DNA of 42,833 nucleotides, taken from positions 1-42,833 of the forward strand of contig DBMI01000053.1 of NCBI GenBank assembly GCA_002298165.1. Direction: 5' to 3'. A model generated the notes under the pieces. It saw only the letters and a list, made by a program, of their open reading frames with translations, ran no database searches and was not told the origin of the DNA. Positions 24,069 to 32,459 of this stretch are shown piece by piece (positions within the stretch are counted from its first letter, which is position 1; every line of letters starts with the position of its first letter). The translations under genes were made by a program, and so were the position numbers. This DNA comes from Desulfarculales bacterium UBA702 (GTDB taxonomy: Bacteria; Desulfobacterota; Syntrophobacteria; Syntrophobacterales; Syntrophobacteraceae).

Positions 24069-26513
24069 ATGGCATTTATGAGGGGACGGAGCGCCTTATA
24101 CAAAGGACTGCTCCTGGTTTTATTTGTTTTCATTGTATTCATGGCATATTCGAATACCTTCACATCACCTCCTCACCTGGATGATTTCCATTCTTTTATC
24201 TATGATAAGACCATCTACATAAATGATTTATCTTTTTCGAGCATTCTGTCCCTCATCAATTCCAAATTCGGGATCAGACGCTTTATTCCTGTTGTGACAT
24301 TGGCATTGAACCACAAACTGGGGCAAAGCAACCTTGTTTATTTTCACTTGGTAAATATACTGATCCATGTATTATCCTTTTTGGCCGTATATTTTCTGAC
24401 TGTGCAAATCGTTTCAGCAGCCCGGAGATTCAAGACCGCTGAAATTCCGGCCGGTGTGGCCGCGTGGCTTCCGCTTGGTGTCGCCGCCCTGTGGGCATTG
24501 AATCCCGCCCAGACAAACGCCGTCACATATCTTGTTCAGCGAATGACCTCCATTATGGGTCTTTTCTATTTCCTGGCTGTTGGATGCTATATAAAAGCCC
24601 GCATTGAATCTGAAAGTTGCCCCGGAAAGGCTTTTGCCTATTACATCGGGTTTGCTTTATCCGCGCTTTGTGCTTTTATGTCGAAAGAAAACTCCGCTCT
24701 TTTGCCCTTTTCGATAATCCTTACAGAGATATGGTTCTTTGATTCTGAGTTTGTGAAGAAATCCTGGAGCTTTTTCCGAAGACACCGGGTGGCCAGCCTT
24801 GTTGCATGTCTTGCCGGGGCGGTATGCCTTTTTTATGTATCGGCATTTTTGTACAAGGACTTTGTTGTTACCTATCCAAGGCGGCATTTCAACATGATTG
24901 AGCGCGTAATGACGGAATGGCGCGTCTTGATCTGGTATATATCTATTCTCTTCTGGCCGGACCCGTCCCGTCTGTCGATAGAGCATTACGTCGAGTTATC
25001 GACTTCCCTGTTCAATCCTGCTACGACCTTTTTCAGCCTGCTGGCAATCATCGGCCTGATTGCAGGTTCGATCTATTATAGAAAGCAATATCCTGTGATA
25101 TCCTTCGGGATCTTATGGTACTTTCTCAACTTATCGATGGAATCTACTATTATACCCCTTGAACTGGTTTTCGAGCACAGACTCTATATTCCGTCATCCG
25201 GGCTTTTCCTCTCTGCTTTGCTCCTATTGGCTCTCCTGCTCGCTCATTTCTTTAAGAAACTTTCCGAACCCGACTACCGGAAAGTCTTCTGTTCGCTATT
25301 CATAATACTTGCCTCCATCTCAGCCCTTTTAACCTTTATCCGGAACGATGATTGGCAGTCTATTCTTTCAATTCAGTATGACAATGTTTTGAAGGCTCCG
25401 GAACTTGCCAGGACAAATGCCAACTATGCCAATGCACTGCTTAGTGTTGACCAGTTCGAAGAAGCTCTCAAGTATGGCGAAAGAGCCATGGAATTAAACA
25501 GGCCCGGTCTCGAGAGCTATAACAACGGTGCTAACGCAATAGTGAGTTCACTCTATAACCTGGGCCGGTACGAGGAGGTGGTTACAAGGGGGGGGGAATT
25601 TATCGCAAATCAGCCAAAGATGATTGATGTGGATTCCCTGCCGTTTGTCTACCTTAATGTCGCGCAGGCGCTGATCGCTCTGGACAGGTACAAAGAGGCC
25701 TATGAAAATATTATAGAGGCCTACAAGGCAATCGAAAAATCCGACGGCTTGATGCGTAAGAAAGAGGGGGCCTTAATCGTAATGAGGATCTTGCTGGCCA
25801 AGGTCCGGGACAAGGATATAGATCTGAACGATGACGGTGTACCCGATCCGGGAGATAAGCCCGTTGATTTGTGGATAGCAGCAGAGGTCAAGAAAATAGG
25901 TGATCTCGAATACTCGAAACAGTTGATTGAATCTGAACACGCCCGCGACCCGGGGAATATTGAAGTCGCCAGTGCCGTTGATGAAATGAAAAGGGAAGAA
26001 CCCCTCAACCGGGTGCAGAAGGCAAAGTGGAATTTCGCCAAAAACTATATTAGCCATCCGTTTTCTAAATTTAATTTCCTGATGTCAGTGGCTTTGATTG
26101 TCCAGGAAAAACAACTCACAGGGCTCCTCCACCAAATTGGGAAAAAATGCCTGAATGCTGCTCTCGAAATTGACCCGAAATCAACGGATGCCATTCTCCT
26201 AAAGGGCTGGTATGCCTATATGGAAGAAAATGCAGGCGAGGCAGTGAAGGCCGCAAAAGAAGCTATCTCTATTGATCCCGAACATGCAAAATCATGGCTC
26301 GGGCTTGGTTTCTTCCTCATGAAGGCCGGTTCTCCAAATGAAGCAGCGATTGCTTTTAATAAGGTACTCGAACTTTATCCCGGATACTCGAAGCGTTTGA
26401 TAATCATGGATTTTTGCAAACAAATCGAGCAAGGATTACAGGTAAATCCTTTCTCGGAAAACGGGAACAATTCCAGCATGAACGCACAACTGCAGGTGGC
26501 TCCTGCCTCTTGA
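24069..26513 (+). CDS. Large GT-C-like membrane protein with C-terminal TPR repeats
   Basis: An 814-residue protein. The first half has about ten membrane helices. The loop after helix 1 carries PHLDDFHSFIYD, an acidic pair in the place where GT-C and TMTC-type glycosyltransferases have their catalytic residues, and LNPAQTNAVTYLVQRMTS is typical of this TPR-linked membrane family. From about residue 450 the chain is soluble and helical, with TPR-like units such as ANYANALLSVDQFEEALKYGERAMELN and AKSWLGLGFFLMKAGSPNEAAIAFNKVLELYPGY. An EF-hand-like DLNDDGVPDPGD lies near residue 597. It sits 68 bases behind pilA, which suggests it glycosylates pilin or an accessory pilus protein; this is inference. 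The start at 24069 follows GGGAAG; 24078 is an alternative. Confidence 0.8.
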   Translation: MAFMRGRSALYKGLLLVLFVFIVFMAYSNTFTSPPHLDDFHSFIYDKTIYINDLSFSSILSLINSKFGIRRFIPVVTLALNHKLGQSNLVYFHLVNILIHVLSFLAVYFLTVQIVSAARRFKTAEIPAGVAAWLPLGVAALWALNPAQTNAVTYLVQRMTSIMGLFYFLAVGCYIKARIESESCPGKAFAYYIGFALSALCAFMSKENSALLPFSIILTEIWFFDSEFVKKSWSFFRRHRVASLVACLAGAVCLFYVSAFLYKDFVVTYPRRHFNMIERVMTEWRVLIWYISILFWPDPSRLSIEHYVELSTSLFNPATTFFSLLAIIGLIAGSIYYRKQYPVISFGILWYFLNLSMESTIIPLELVFEHRLYIPSSGLFLSALLLLALLLAHFFKKLSEPDYRKVFCSLFIILASISALLTFIRNDDWQSILSIQYDNVLKAPELARTNANYANALLSVDQFEEALKYGERAMELNRPGLESYNNGANAIVSSLYNLGRYEEVVTRGGEFIANQPKMIDVDSLPFVYLNVAQALIALDRYKEAYENIIEAYKAIEKSDGLMRKKEGALIVMRILLAKVRDKDIDLNDDGVPDPGDKPVDLWIAAEVKKIGDLEYSKQLIESEHARDPGNIEVASAVDEMKREEPLNRVQKAKWNFAKNYISHPFSKFNFLMSVALIVQEKQLTGLLHQIGKKCLNAALEIDPKSTDAILLKGWYAYMEENAGEAVKAAKEAISIDPEHAKSWLGLGFFLMKAGSPNEAAIAFNKVLELYPGYSKRLIIMDFCKQIEQGLQVNPFSENGNNSSMNAQLQVAPAS

Positions 26514-26618
26514 CAAAAAGAATATTTGCGATAAGTATTCAAAAATGTAATTATTAGCGAGATTTATGCCGAACATAAGAGGGGATTTGCAATAATTAGC
26601 GGATTAAGAGGGGTTGCC

Positions 26619-27371
26619 ATGAATTCGCATCGTCTGAGCACAAGGAATGCGAGCGGTTTCCTGATCGCTGCTGTGGCTGTTTTCTGCCTTGCGGCATGGA
26701 TCGCGACGACTACACCTGCGCAGGGGCAGGGGGTTTCAGGACCCATTCCTCCACAGGGACCGGTCGAACAGGCGCCTGCTGCCGAAGTTCCAGCCGCGGA
26801 TGTTCCGGATCCTCCGGGCAGTCCGTCGCCAATTCCCACGGGATTGGCCTTGCCGGCCAAATCCGCTCCGACCGAGGAGGTCGCCGGGATTACCTGTCCT
26901 CCGGAATACGTTCCGCTGGTCCAGAAGACAACGATTGCACTTTTGTCGGATAATTTCACCTTCTATCCCATAAAGGCCATGGACCCATTCGCTCCCTTCA
27001 TATCGCTCTCGGCCCCGGTGCTCATGCGAGTTAACGAGGGAGATGACTCGGACCCGGGTGAACCGGAGCGTCCTCTTACGCCTCTTCAGAAAATGACCGT
27101 TGTCGAAATCGAGCGCGGTCTGAAGGCTATTACCTGGGGAGCGCTTGGCAGAAGGGCGGTCATAGAGGATTCTACCGGAAAGGGATTCATCGTAGCAGTG
27201 GGCACGCCGGCCGGCGAGCGCAACGGCGTGATAACCCAGATCATGAACGATCGTCTCGTAATTCAGCAGGAAATTTGGGACAGAAAGATCAAGAAGAGAA
27301 TCCCGCAGGATATGACGATAAAGCTGGTCAAGAAAACGGACGATGAGGCCTCAAGGGGTAAAAGGCGGTAG
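26619..27371 (+). CDS. pilP: PilP-like type IV pilus assembly protein
   Basis: A 250-residue periplasmic protein similar to PilP, which with PilM, PilN and PilO forms the alignment complex that connects the inner-membrane motor to the PilQ secretin. An N-terminal hydrophobic segment (residues 14-32) is followed by a long Pro/Ala linker (about 38-85). The PilP core is recognised from MDPFAPF, PLTPLQKMTVVEIERGLKAITWG, and the strands RRAVIEDSTGKGFIVAVGTPAG. Typical PilP is a lipoprotein; here no lipobox is seen (C23 lies in AVFC). No pilM, pilN, pilO or pilQ is nearby, so this is either a relocated or a second copy. AGAGGGG at 26607-26613 supports the start. Confidence 0.8.
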   Translation: MNSHRLSTRNASGFLIAAVAVFCLAAWIATTTPAQGQGVSGPIPPQGPVEQAPAAEVPAADVPDPPGSPSPIPTGLALPAKSAPTEEVAGITCPPEYVPLVQKTTIALLSDNFTFYPIKAMDPFAPFISLSAPVLMRVNEGDDSDPGEPERPLTPLQKMTVVEIERGLKAITWGALGRRAVIEDSTGKGFIVAVGTPAGERNGVITQIMNDRLVIQQEIWDRKIKKRIPQDMTIKLVKKTDDEASRGKRR

Positions 27372-27458
27372 GGAGTTGTGGCTTTAATAGAAGGATTTGC
27401 CACGGTCCGGCTTTTTTTCTGATCACGCCGGAATACTTGCCAAACGAGAGATAATGCA

Positions 27459-27492
27459 GGGTGGACACAGCTTGATGTGCCCACCCTTTTTT
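27459..27492 (+). terminator. Rho-independent terminator after pilP (repeat family C)
   Basis: GGGTGGACAC (27459-27468) pairs with GTGCCCACCC (27477-27486) with one mismatch around an eight-base loop and is followed by six T. It would terminate the pilP transcript 88 bases after its stop. The stem sequence is related to the hairpin at 29905-29932, so a repeat may have been recruited as terminator. Confidence 0.75.
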
Positions 27493-27515
27493 AATGCTGC
27501 TTCACTATTTTGCAC

Positions 27516-27560
27516 CCGATTCCCGCGCTTCCGCGAGGCCTCTTGTGCTCCCGCACCCGG
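27516..27560. repeat. Dispersed intergenic repeat, family A, copy 2
   Basis: This segment matches 106-149 along its whole length, from CCGATTCCC to TCCCGCACCCGG. The internal inverted repeat GCGCTTCCGCG is better preserved here than in copy 1. Confidence 0.6.
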
Positions 27561-27600
27561 AATCCCGACCAGAAGCGCTGCGGGAATGGTGATGTTCAAT

Positions 27601-27628
27601 GTAGGGGCAAATGATTATTTGCCCCTAC
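27601..27628. repeat. Perfect 12-bp hairpin GTAGGGGCAAAT
   Basis: GTAGGGGCAAAT at 27601-27612 and its exact reverse complement at 27617-27628 surround a four-base GATT loop. Hairpins of this kind recur in many environmental genomes as palindromic repeats; only one copy is in this window. Confidence 0.6.
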
Positions 27629-27730
27629 GCAGATCCCGATAGATCATGCTGCGGGTTTGGGCAACAGGCACATGCCCAAAGGTGTTACAAAAAACGCTGG
27701 ACTTCCCGCGACAGACTGGGGGCCCCTCAG

Positions 27731-29716
27731 CTATTCCAGCACCACTTCCCTGAAATGCGAGGGATTTTCGATATCGCTCATTTCAGGCTTCCCCGCCAGA
27801 GTCATTGTGAATTCCCTGAAGTAGCTGACCAGCCCAATGTTTAAGCCCAGGCGCATCCCGGGTTTCAGCTCATTTAGCCCGAACAAGCTCGCGGGAAAGA
27901 ATGCCTCGACCGCCATGTGAGGAAGGGATTTTTCTATCCGCTGCACGCGGCCCTGTTCGCCAATGCGTTCAGCGGGCCTGCCATTCTCGATCCTGAAAAG
28001 TTCCGGGTTAATTCCGAACCCGTCCGGATATTTCGCATCCTTTTCAGGCAGCATGAAAGTGGCCAGGTGGGTTTTCCTGCCCTGCGCCTCGACTGTGAAG
28101 TGCAGTTGGAAGGCTTCGGAATAGGGAAATTTCCCGCTGTATTCCAGGAAATCCGGGTCAAAATAGGTATTTGAGAGGCTGAAAATATAAATTCCTTCCG
28201 GCGCCCACGCCAGGTGTACGTCTCCAAAGGGAACATACGGGGCTGGGGCGCTGAAGCCTGGAAGAAGAGTGGCTTCTTTTTCCCATTCGATTAACGACTG
28301 GTCGGAAACATTTATCGGCCGATGGGCCCGCGGGACATGGATTTGATCTTCAGCAGTCCCGCCGTTTGTGACGGATGCCGTCTTGCGGCCACGGCCGCTC
28401 ATCTCATGAGTTGATTCGAGCACAGGGTTCAGTCTTGAGAAACCTTCCAGCAGTTCTTCGTATGGCCGGTTTGCCGTATCCACCAGGCCCATATTATAGT
28501 CTTCGCCGTCTTCGCGCCCGCCAAGAGGTTCATCGCAGTACTGGAACCAGTGTGCGCCGACAACATTTGGAAAGCGGGCAAAGTTAAGAAGGGCATTTCC
28601 CGCTCCCCACGTCCTCTGAATTTGAGTGCCGACGGTCATTAGATGCCCCGGTTTAGGGTGGTCGGACCTTGCAGTCTGGTTGCAGTTCCCGCTCCGGTTT
28701 TCACCTGCCGCAAAGAAAAACTCGGTTATCAATACCGGTTTTGGATTGAGCTTTCGAAGGCCGTTGAAGAAATAGGGCGCAACCCATCCATCGGGGGTGT
28801 CCACGTTGTAATTGGTCGAGATCACATCGATGTTGTCGCCCATCGCCCTGACGGCATCCTGATGGTAGTAAAGGGGCAGGCGGTCGCCGAGCACCAGCGC
28901 ACCGGGGTGGACGGCGCGGATGGCTTTGAACATCAGTTCGTAGTAGTGTTGGGCGCAGTCATACATGAAGCGGTCCACCAGCCGAATGCCGTTTCCTGTG
29001 GGCCTCAGCTTGAGTGCGGCCCCGGCTGCTTTCATTGATTCGAAGCCATCCAGCCCCCCCTGGGGGACCCAGTCGGCCAGAAGCTTATCCCAGCTCCCGT
29101 CGTAATGGTCGAAGAGCATTTGCCACAGGTGCCGCTTCGTATGGTTCTCCCACCCGGCCTGGAGATACCAGCAAAACAGGGGGGAGTTCCACCATCCCAC
29201 CTCATTATCTGTAAAGTAGCCGATCAGCAGTGGAGAGTTGCGGTAAGGGGCCGTGAGTTCTTTTGCCAGATCCACTGTTATCTTTTCCATCCTGGGGTCG
29301 AATGGGTCGAACCAGTGATATTTAGATCCTCGGCCGAGTTCGAGGTCAACCGTGAGTGCAATACCAAGATCAGGCGAGCTGTCCGACCAGCCTCCCAGAG
29401 TATTGAAGCCCCATCCCTTTAGTTGCTCGCTGACTTTCTTTCGCCATTCATCGATGCTGGGATAAAAATTAAGCCAGCACCACGCCTGCCCGGACCTGCT
29501 CTTTTCCGTCTCCGGCCAAGGCTTTACCAGGTTTACGCCTTTTGAGTAAAAGGGCTTGCCGTCTGGATCCAGCAGCCATTGGACCCCATCTTTTTCCGTG
29601 GTGCTCCATTTCGGTGCATTTATATTTTCTTCTGTCCGGGCAGGTTTCGCCGTGAACAGAAGCGCCGTGAAAGAGAGCAGCAATATCAGAACAGAAAGGT
29701 GAAAGCGCGGTTTCAT
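27731..29716 (-). CDS. Exported glycoside hydrolase (clan GH-A type, agarase-like) with C-terminal carbohydrate-binding-like domain
   Basis: A 661-residue protein with a signal peptide (residues 1 to about 27, ending AKPARTEE). The TIM-barrel part runs to about 430. E172 in TDNEVGWW has the Asn-Glu arrangement of the acid/base residue and E332 in LITEFFFAAG that of the nucleophile, 160 residues apart, as in clan GH-A. FYSKGVNLVKPW and WGFNTLGGWSD recall beta-agarase-like and GH42-like enzymes. The C-terminal 200 residues (VHLAWAPEGIYIFSLSNTYF) look like a family 9 carbohydrate-binding/DOMON beta-sandwich. The exact GH family and substrate cannot be set. It acts outside the inner membrane on a polysaccharide. 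The start has only a distant GAGAGGA site. Confidence 0.82.
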   Translation of the reverse strand: MKPRFHLSVLILLLSFTALLFTAKPARTEENINAPKWSTTEKDGVQWLLDPDGKPFYSKGVNLVKPWPETEKSRSGQAWCWLNFYPSIDEWRKKVSEQLKGWGFNTLGGWSDSSPDLGIALTVDLELGRGSKYHWFDPFDPRMEKITVDLAKELTAPYRNSPLLIGYFTDNEVGWWNSPLFCWYLQAGWENHTKRHLWQMLFDHYDGSWDKLLADWVPQGGLDGFESMKAAGAALKLRPTGNGIRLVDRFMYDCAQHYYELMFKAIRAVHPGALVLGDRLPLYYHQDAVRAMGDNIDVISTNYNVDTPDGWVAPYFFNGLRKLNPKPVLITEFFFAAGENRSGNCNQTARSDHPKPGHLMTVGTQIQRTWGAGNALLNFARFPNVVGAHWFQYCDEPLGGREDGEDYNMGLVDTANRPYEELLEGFSRLNPVLESTHEMSGRGRKTASVTNGGTAEDQIHVPRAHRPINVSDQSLIEWEKEATLLPGFSAPAPYVPFGDVHLAWAPEGIYIFSLSNTYFDPDFLEYSGKFPYSEAFQLHFTVEAQGRKTHLATFMLPEKDAKYPDGFGINPELFRIENGRPAERIGEQGRVQRIEKSLPHMAVEAFFPASLFGLNELKPGMRLGLNIGLVSYFREFTMTLAGKPEMSDIENPSHFREVVLE

Positions 29717-29851
29717 ATCAGGTGGTGGCGATCCTCTCGGGTTTAAGTTTGATCAATTACAGAGCCTTATTGTCTTTGCATTCAGGACTATTTTTACGAG
29801 AGATAATTTTAGCCGGAAATAGAGGAATGGAAAGGCGAAAACCTCGGCGGC

Positions 29852-29871
29852 GGCAGGCTGGAAAGCCTGCC
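29852..29871. repeat. REP-like hairpin, family B, copy 2
   Basis: GGCAGGCT, GGAA, AGCCTGCC: the exact reverse complement of 8520-8539. It lies between the glycoside hydrolase start and the L,D-transpeptidase end, in a 227-base gap without genes. Confidence 0.6.
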
Positions 29872-29904
29872 CCACATAAAGGCCGGCTTTCTGAATGGAT
29901 GCAG

Positions 29905-29932
29905 GGTGGGCACGATTTCAATCATGCCCACC
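29905..29932. repeat. Hairpin of family C, copy 2
   Basis: GGTGGGCA (29905-29912) and TGCCCACC (29925-29932) form a perfect 8-bp stem with a 12-base loop. The flank ATGCAGGGTGG is shared with the terminator hairpin at 27459. It lies just after the L,D-transpeptidase stop on the other strand and could help to end that transcript, though there is no T-run. Confidence 0.5.
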
Positions 29933-29943
29933 GCACTTTGGAG

Positions 29944-30624
29944 CTAAGGAATGATATAGACAGGCGTTCCGATTTTTACGACGTCGAAAAGCTCGTCAAC
30001 CGCGGAATTTGGAAGTGCGACACATCCGAGGGTCCAGTCCATGTGGCAGCCCCCGCCGTGTATGTAGATAAGTCCCCCAAGGGGGGTGTTGGCGGGTGGC
30101 ATCCTCTTGGCATCGTTTGCCTTGACGATTTGCCGGTAATCATTCTCGGTGATCATACCCGAGCTTAGTCCGTTTTCAGCATGCCGAGGGCTCGGATAAT
30201 TTATCCCAAGCGATTTATAATACCGGCTCGGGTTTTTCTTTTCGCAAATAAAATATTCACCCTCGGGCGTCCTGCCGTCACCTCGGAGATATTTGTCGCC
30301 CTTGGGGCTTGGACCCAGGCCAACATGATAATCGCGCACCAGGATCTTGTCCTGTATCAGCCAGAGCCGTCGCTCGTTTTTACTCACGTATATCTGAGGG
30401 TTGGTAACCTGCGAAAGGGGATAGTCATAATTCACCGTGCAATATGGCAGATCGGTGACAGTGGGTTCCACAGGCTTTACCTCAACCTGCTTAATCACCG
30501 GCTGCCTGATCTGGCATCCAAAAAGAAATTCATCAATAGTGGAACACGAGCTGAGAACCATACAGGCCAGACCCGCGCACAAGATAAAAAGAATGCCGCG
30601 CAAGGCGTCCCCACGATAATTCAT
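29944..30624 (-). CDS. L,D-transpeptidase (YkuD domain) lipoprotein
   Basis: A 226-residue lipoprotein predicted to cross-link peptidoglycan or attach proteins to it in the periplasm. The lipobox is LSSC with C27 as the lipidated residue. The YkuD domain covers about residues 75-226, with the catalytic motif IHGGGCHMDWTLGCVALPN, in which H189 and C201 are the His/Cys pair. ERRLWLIQDKILVRDYHVGLGPSPKGDK and GDGRTPEGEYFI are the usual conserved strands. A strong GGAGGGG site precedes the ATG. It is not tightly linked to other genes. Confidence 0.92.
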   Translation of the reverse strand: MNYRGDALRGILFILCAGLACMVLSSCSTIDEFLFGCQIRQPVIKQVEVKPVEPTVTDLPYCTVNYDYPLSQVTNPQIYVSKNERRLWLIQDKILVRDYHVGLGPSPKGDKYLRGDGRTPEGEYFICEKKNPSRYYKSLGINYPSPRHAENGLSSGMITENDYRQIVKANDAKRMPPANTPLGGLIYIHGGGCHMDWTLGCVALPNSAVDELFDVVKIGTPVYIIP

Positions 30625-30917
30625 AATGCGAATTCCCCTCCGTTAATGTTACGCCCCAAAAAGTTGTCATCATCACCAGTCGAAAACGGGCCTTCCCGTT
30701 CTGGACCACTGTTTTGCGGCACAAACAACCATTTATAGTATTCGAGGTAAGGATACATCTTAAAGCCGCCCGCCGCGGTTTCTTTTTACACCCTCTCGGG
30801 TATAAAAAAATACGTTATCGAGAGCCACTTTTCAAGAGTATTCAGGGGAATTGGGGGATTTGGGGAATTTAGTTTGGCGTTGAGCCAGGCCCCACCAGAG
30901 CGGGATATCCCCTGGGC

Positions 30918-32459
30918 TCATGGCACCCTGCAAACCTTGAGGAGGTTATTTTCGAATTCGCAGATCAGTCCTGCAGGGCCGGGTTTTTCGACGATTACCC
31001 AGGTAACGCCGAACTGTTCCTTCAGGATCTTGAAGTTTTCGAGTTTGAAGTTATCCCATTCGCGAAGCGCCTTCATGTGCGCGACCCAGGTCAGGGGAAG
31101 TCCGGATGGAGCAGATCCGCTGTCCGCTCCGATTGCACCCGCTGTCGCGGAGAGTGCGACCACTGCGACATCTTTGACGTAATCAGCCATCATGCTGCGC
31201 TCGGCAAGGCCCCTGAACCCGTGAAAATCTTCGCCCGGTTTTTTCAGATAATAGGGGTCGAGAGCGAAATAAGCATCGACGGGTGTATTCAGGCGCACCC
31301 ACTCGAAAGCCTGAAGCCACGGATTATTGGGGGCTATTCCCGGCCATTCGATGTGGGGGCTGGCGGAAAACTCGGCTCGCTGAGCTGCGAACATGCCCAG
31401 GCAAAGCGGCACGAAAAGAATCACCCAGCGAACGGGTTTGTTCTTCAATATCCAGCGTCCCATCATGCCCCCGGCGAGGAGGAAGAAGAGGAGGTATATA
31501 AGCTGGAAGCTCCGCATCGGCTGAAGGTTTGCCAGGCGCTGTAAACTCGGAATCGAGGTTAGCGCCACGGCGGAAACGGTCATCAGGGCGCCGTAGAGCG
31601 CCGTTCTCCTGCAAAAAGAGGAAAAGAGCGAGGAGTCTTTTTTTAGAAGCGAGCTGAACCAGAGCAGCAGCGCAATGGGACCAACTATCCCGAGCCACTC
31701 GTACCATGGCCACCTTAGAGGATAGTGATGCACCCGTGTGACCGAAATCTTTTTCCAGATTGCGTCGGGTGTTACGCCGTTGGAGAAACTGGGGGCGGAT
31801 GCAAATCCGAGCAAACCGCCGTTGTGCAATGCACCACTAGGAGGCTTAATGGAGAGCAGCACTATCAGAACGGCACCGTAGAAGGTCATTTGCGCGTGGA
31901 TAAGGGACCCTGTTATGCAGAGCAGAGCGGCGGCAACGTAGCGTTTTTCCAGAACGGAGATAAGTGCGAAAAGAACCGCGACAGTAGACAGGGATCGCGG
32001 GTGGAGATGCTGATCCATTATGTAGAGAGCGGTCCCGGTAACTGGAATGGTTAATAGAGCCCCCACCAGAGCAACCGAGCCCCAATGGGCGCTGCGTTCC
32101 TCGAAAAAAAGCCGGCTCATCTGGAAGCAGCCGAGCAGTAGCAGGAAAATTGCCGTAACGTGCAATGCGAACAGCACGTAGGCGGGGGATATGCCAAGTT
32201 GGCCCGCCGGGAAGGCTATGAGCTTGTCGAAAAGGGTAAATTGGGTCTGAGCAAGAAAGAAGGCTGAGTCGTGCGGAAAAAGACTTGGGTTAAGTATTTT
32301 TTTGATTGATGGAAGGTAGATTGCTTCATCTTCGATCCCCGCATGGTATCCATGGACCAGGAGGGCGAAAATTGCACCAAGTAAGATCAGCAAAACATCT
32401 TTGGTTGAAGCGTGTCCATTGGGGATAGCCTCCCCGGATGGTGATTTATTGCGGCGCAT
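30918..32459 (-). CDS. Polytopic membrane protein, DUF6798/GT-C-like
   Basis: A 513-residue inner-membrane protein with about ten hydrophobic segments and a soluble C-terminal part of about 130 residues. After the first helix comes HGYHAGIEDEAIYLPSIKKIL, with clustered acidic residues where GT-C glycosyltransferases have their catalytic pair, followed by PSLFPHDSAFF; this looks like the DUF6798 family, whose function I do not know. The C-terminus ends in KEQFGVTWVIVEKPG. ATG at 32459 shares one base with the stop of the preceding gene (TGATG); a GTG three bases upstream is an alternative. It is the last gene of a four-gene set and would be the membrane transferase of that pathway, by inference. 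Confidence 0.72.
   Translation of the reverse strand: MRRNKSPSGEAIPNGHASTKDVLLILLGAIFALLVHGYHAGIEDEAIYLPSIKKILNPSLFPHDSAFFLAQTQFTLFDKLIAFPAGQLGISPAYVLFALHVTAIFLLLLGCFQMSRLFFEERSAHWGSVALVGALLTIPVTGTALYIMDQHLHPRSLSTVAVLFALISVLEKRYVAAALLCITGSLIHAQMTFYGAVLIVLLSIKPPSGALHNGGLLGFASAPSFSNGVTPDAIWKKISVTRVHHYPLRWPWYEWLGIVGPIALLLWFSSLLKKDSSLFSSFCRRTALYGALMTVSAVALTSIPSLQRLANLQPMRSFQLIYLLFFLLAGGMMGRWILKNKPVRWVILFVPLCLGMFAAQRAEFSASPHIEWPGIAPNNPWLQAFEWVRLNTPVDAYFALDPYYLKKPGEDFHGFRGLAERSMMADYVKDVAVVALSATAGAIGADSGSAPSGLPLTWVAHMKALREWDNFKLENFKILKEQFGVTWVIVEKPGPAGLICEFENNLLKVCRVP

Larger units (their letters stand above)
27372..27730. other. Intergenic repeat island
   Basis: No gene is seen in this 359-base gap between converging pilP and the glycoside hydrolase. 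It is filled with four separate elements: a terminator-like hairpin of family C, the second copy of repeat family A, a perfect 12-bp hairpin GTAGGGGCAAAT, and an 8-bp hairpin TTTGGGCA/TGCCCAAA at 27656-27680. Confidence 0.65.

Noticed and set aside
26510..26540. TTGACA near the end of the TPR gene as a promoter for pilP
   Set aside because: The best -10 at suitable spacing (TAAGTA) matches poorly, and read-through from upstream explains expression.
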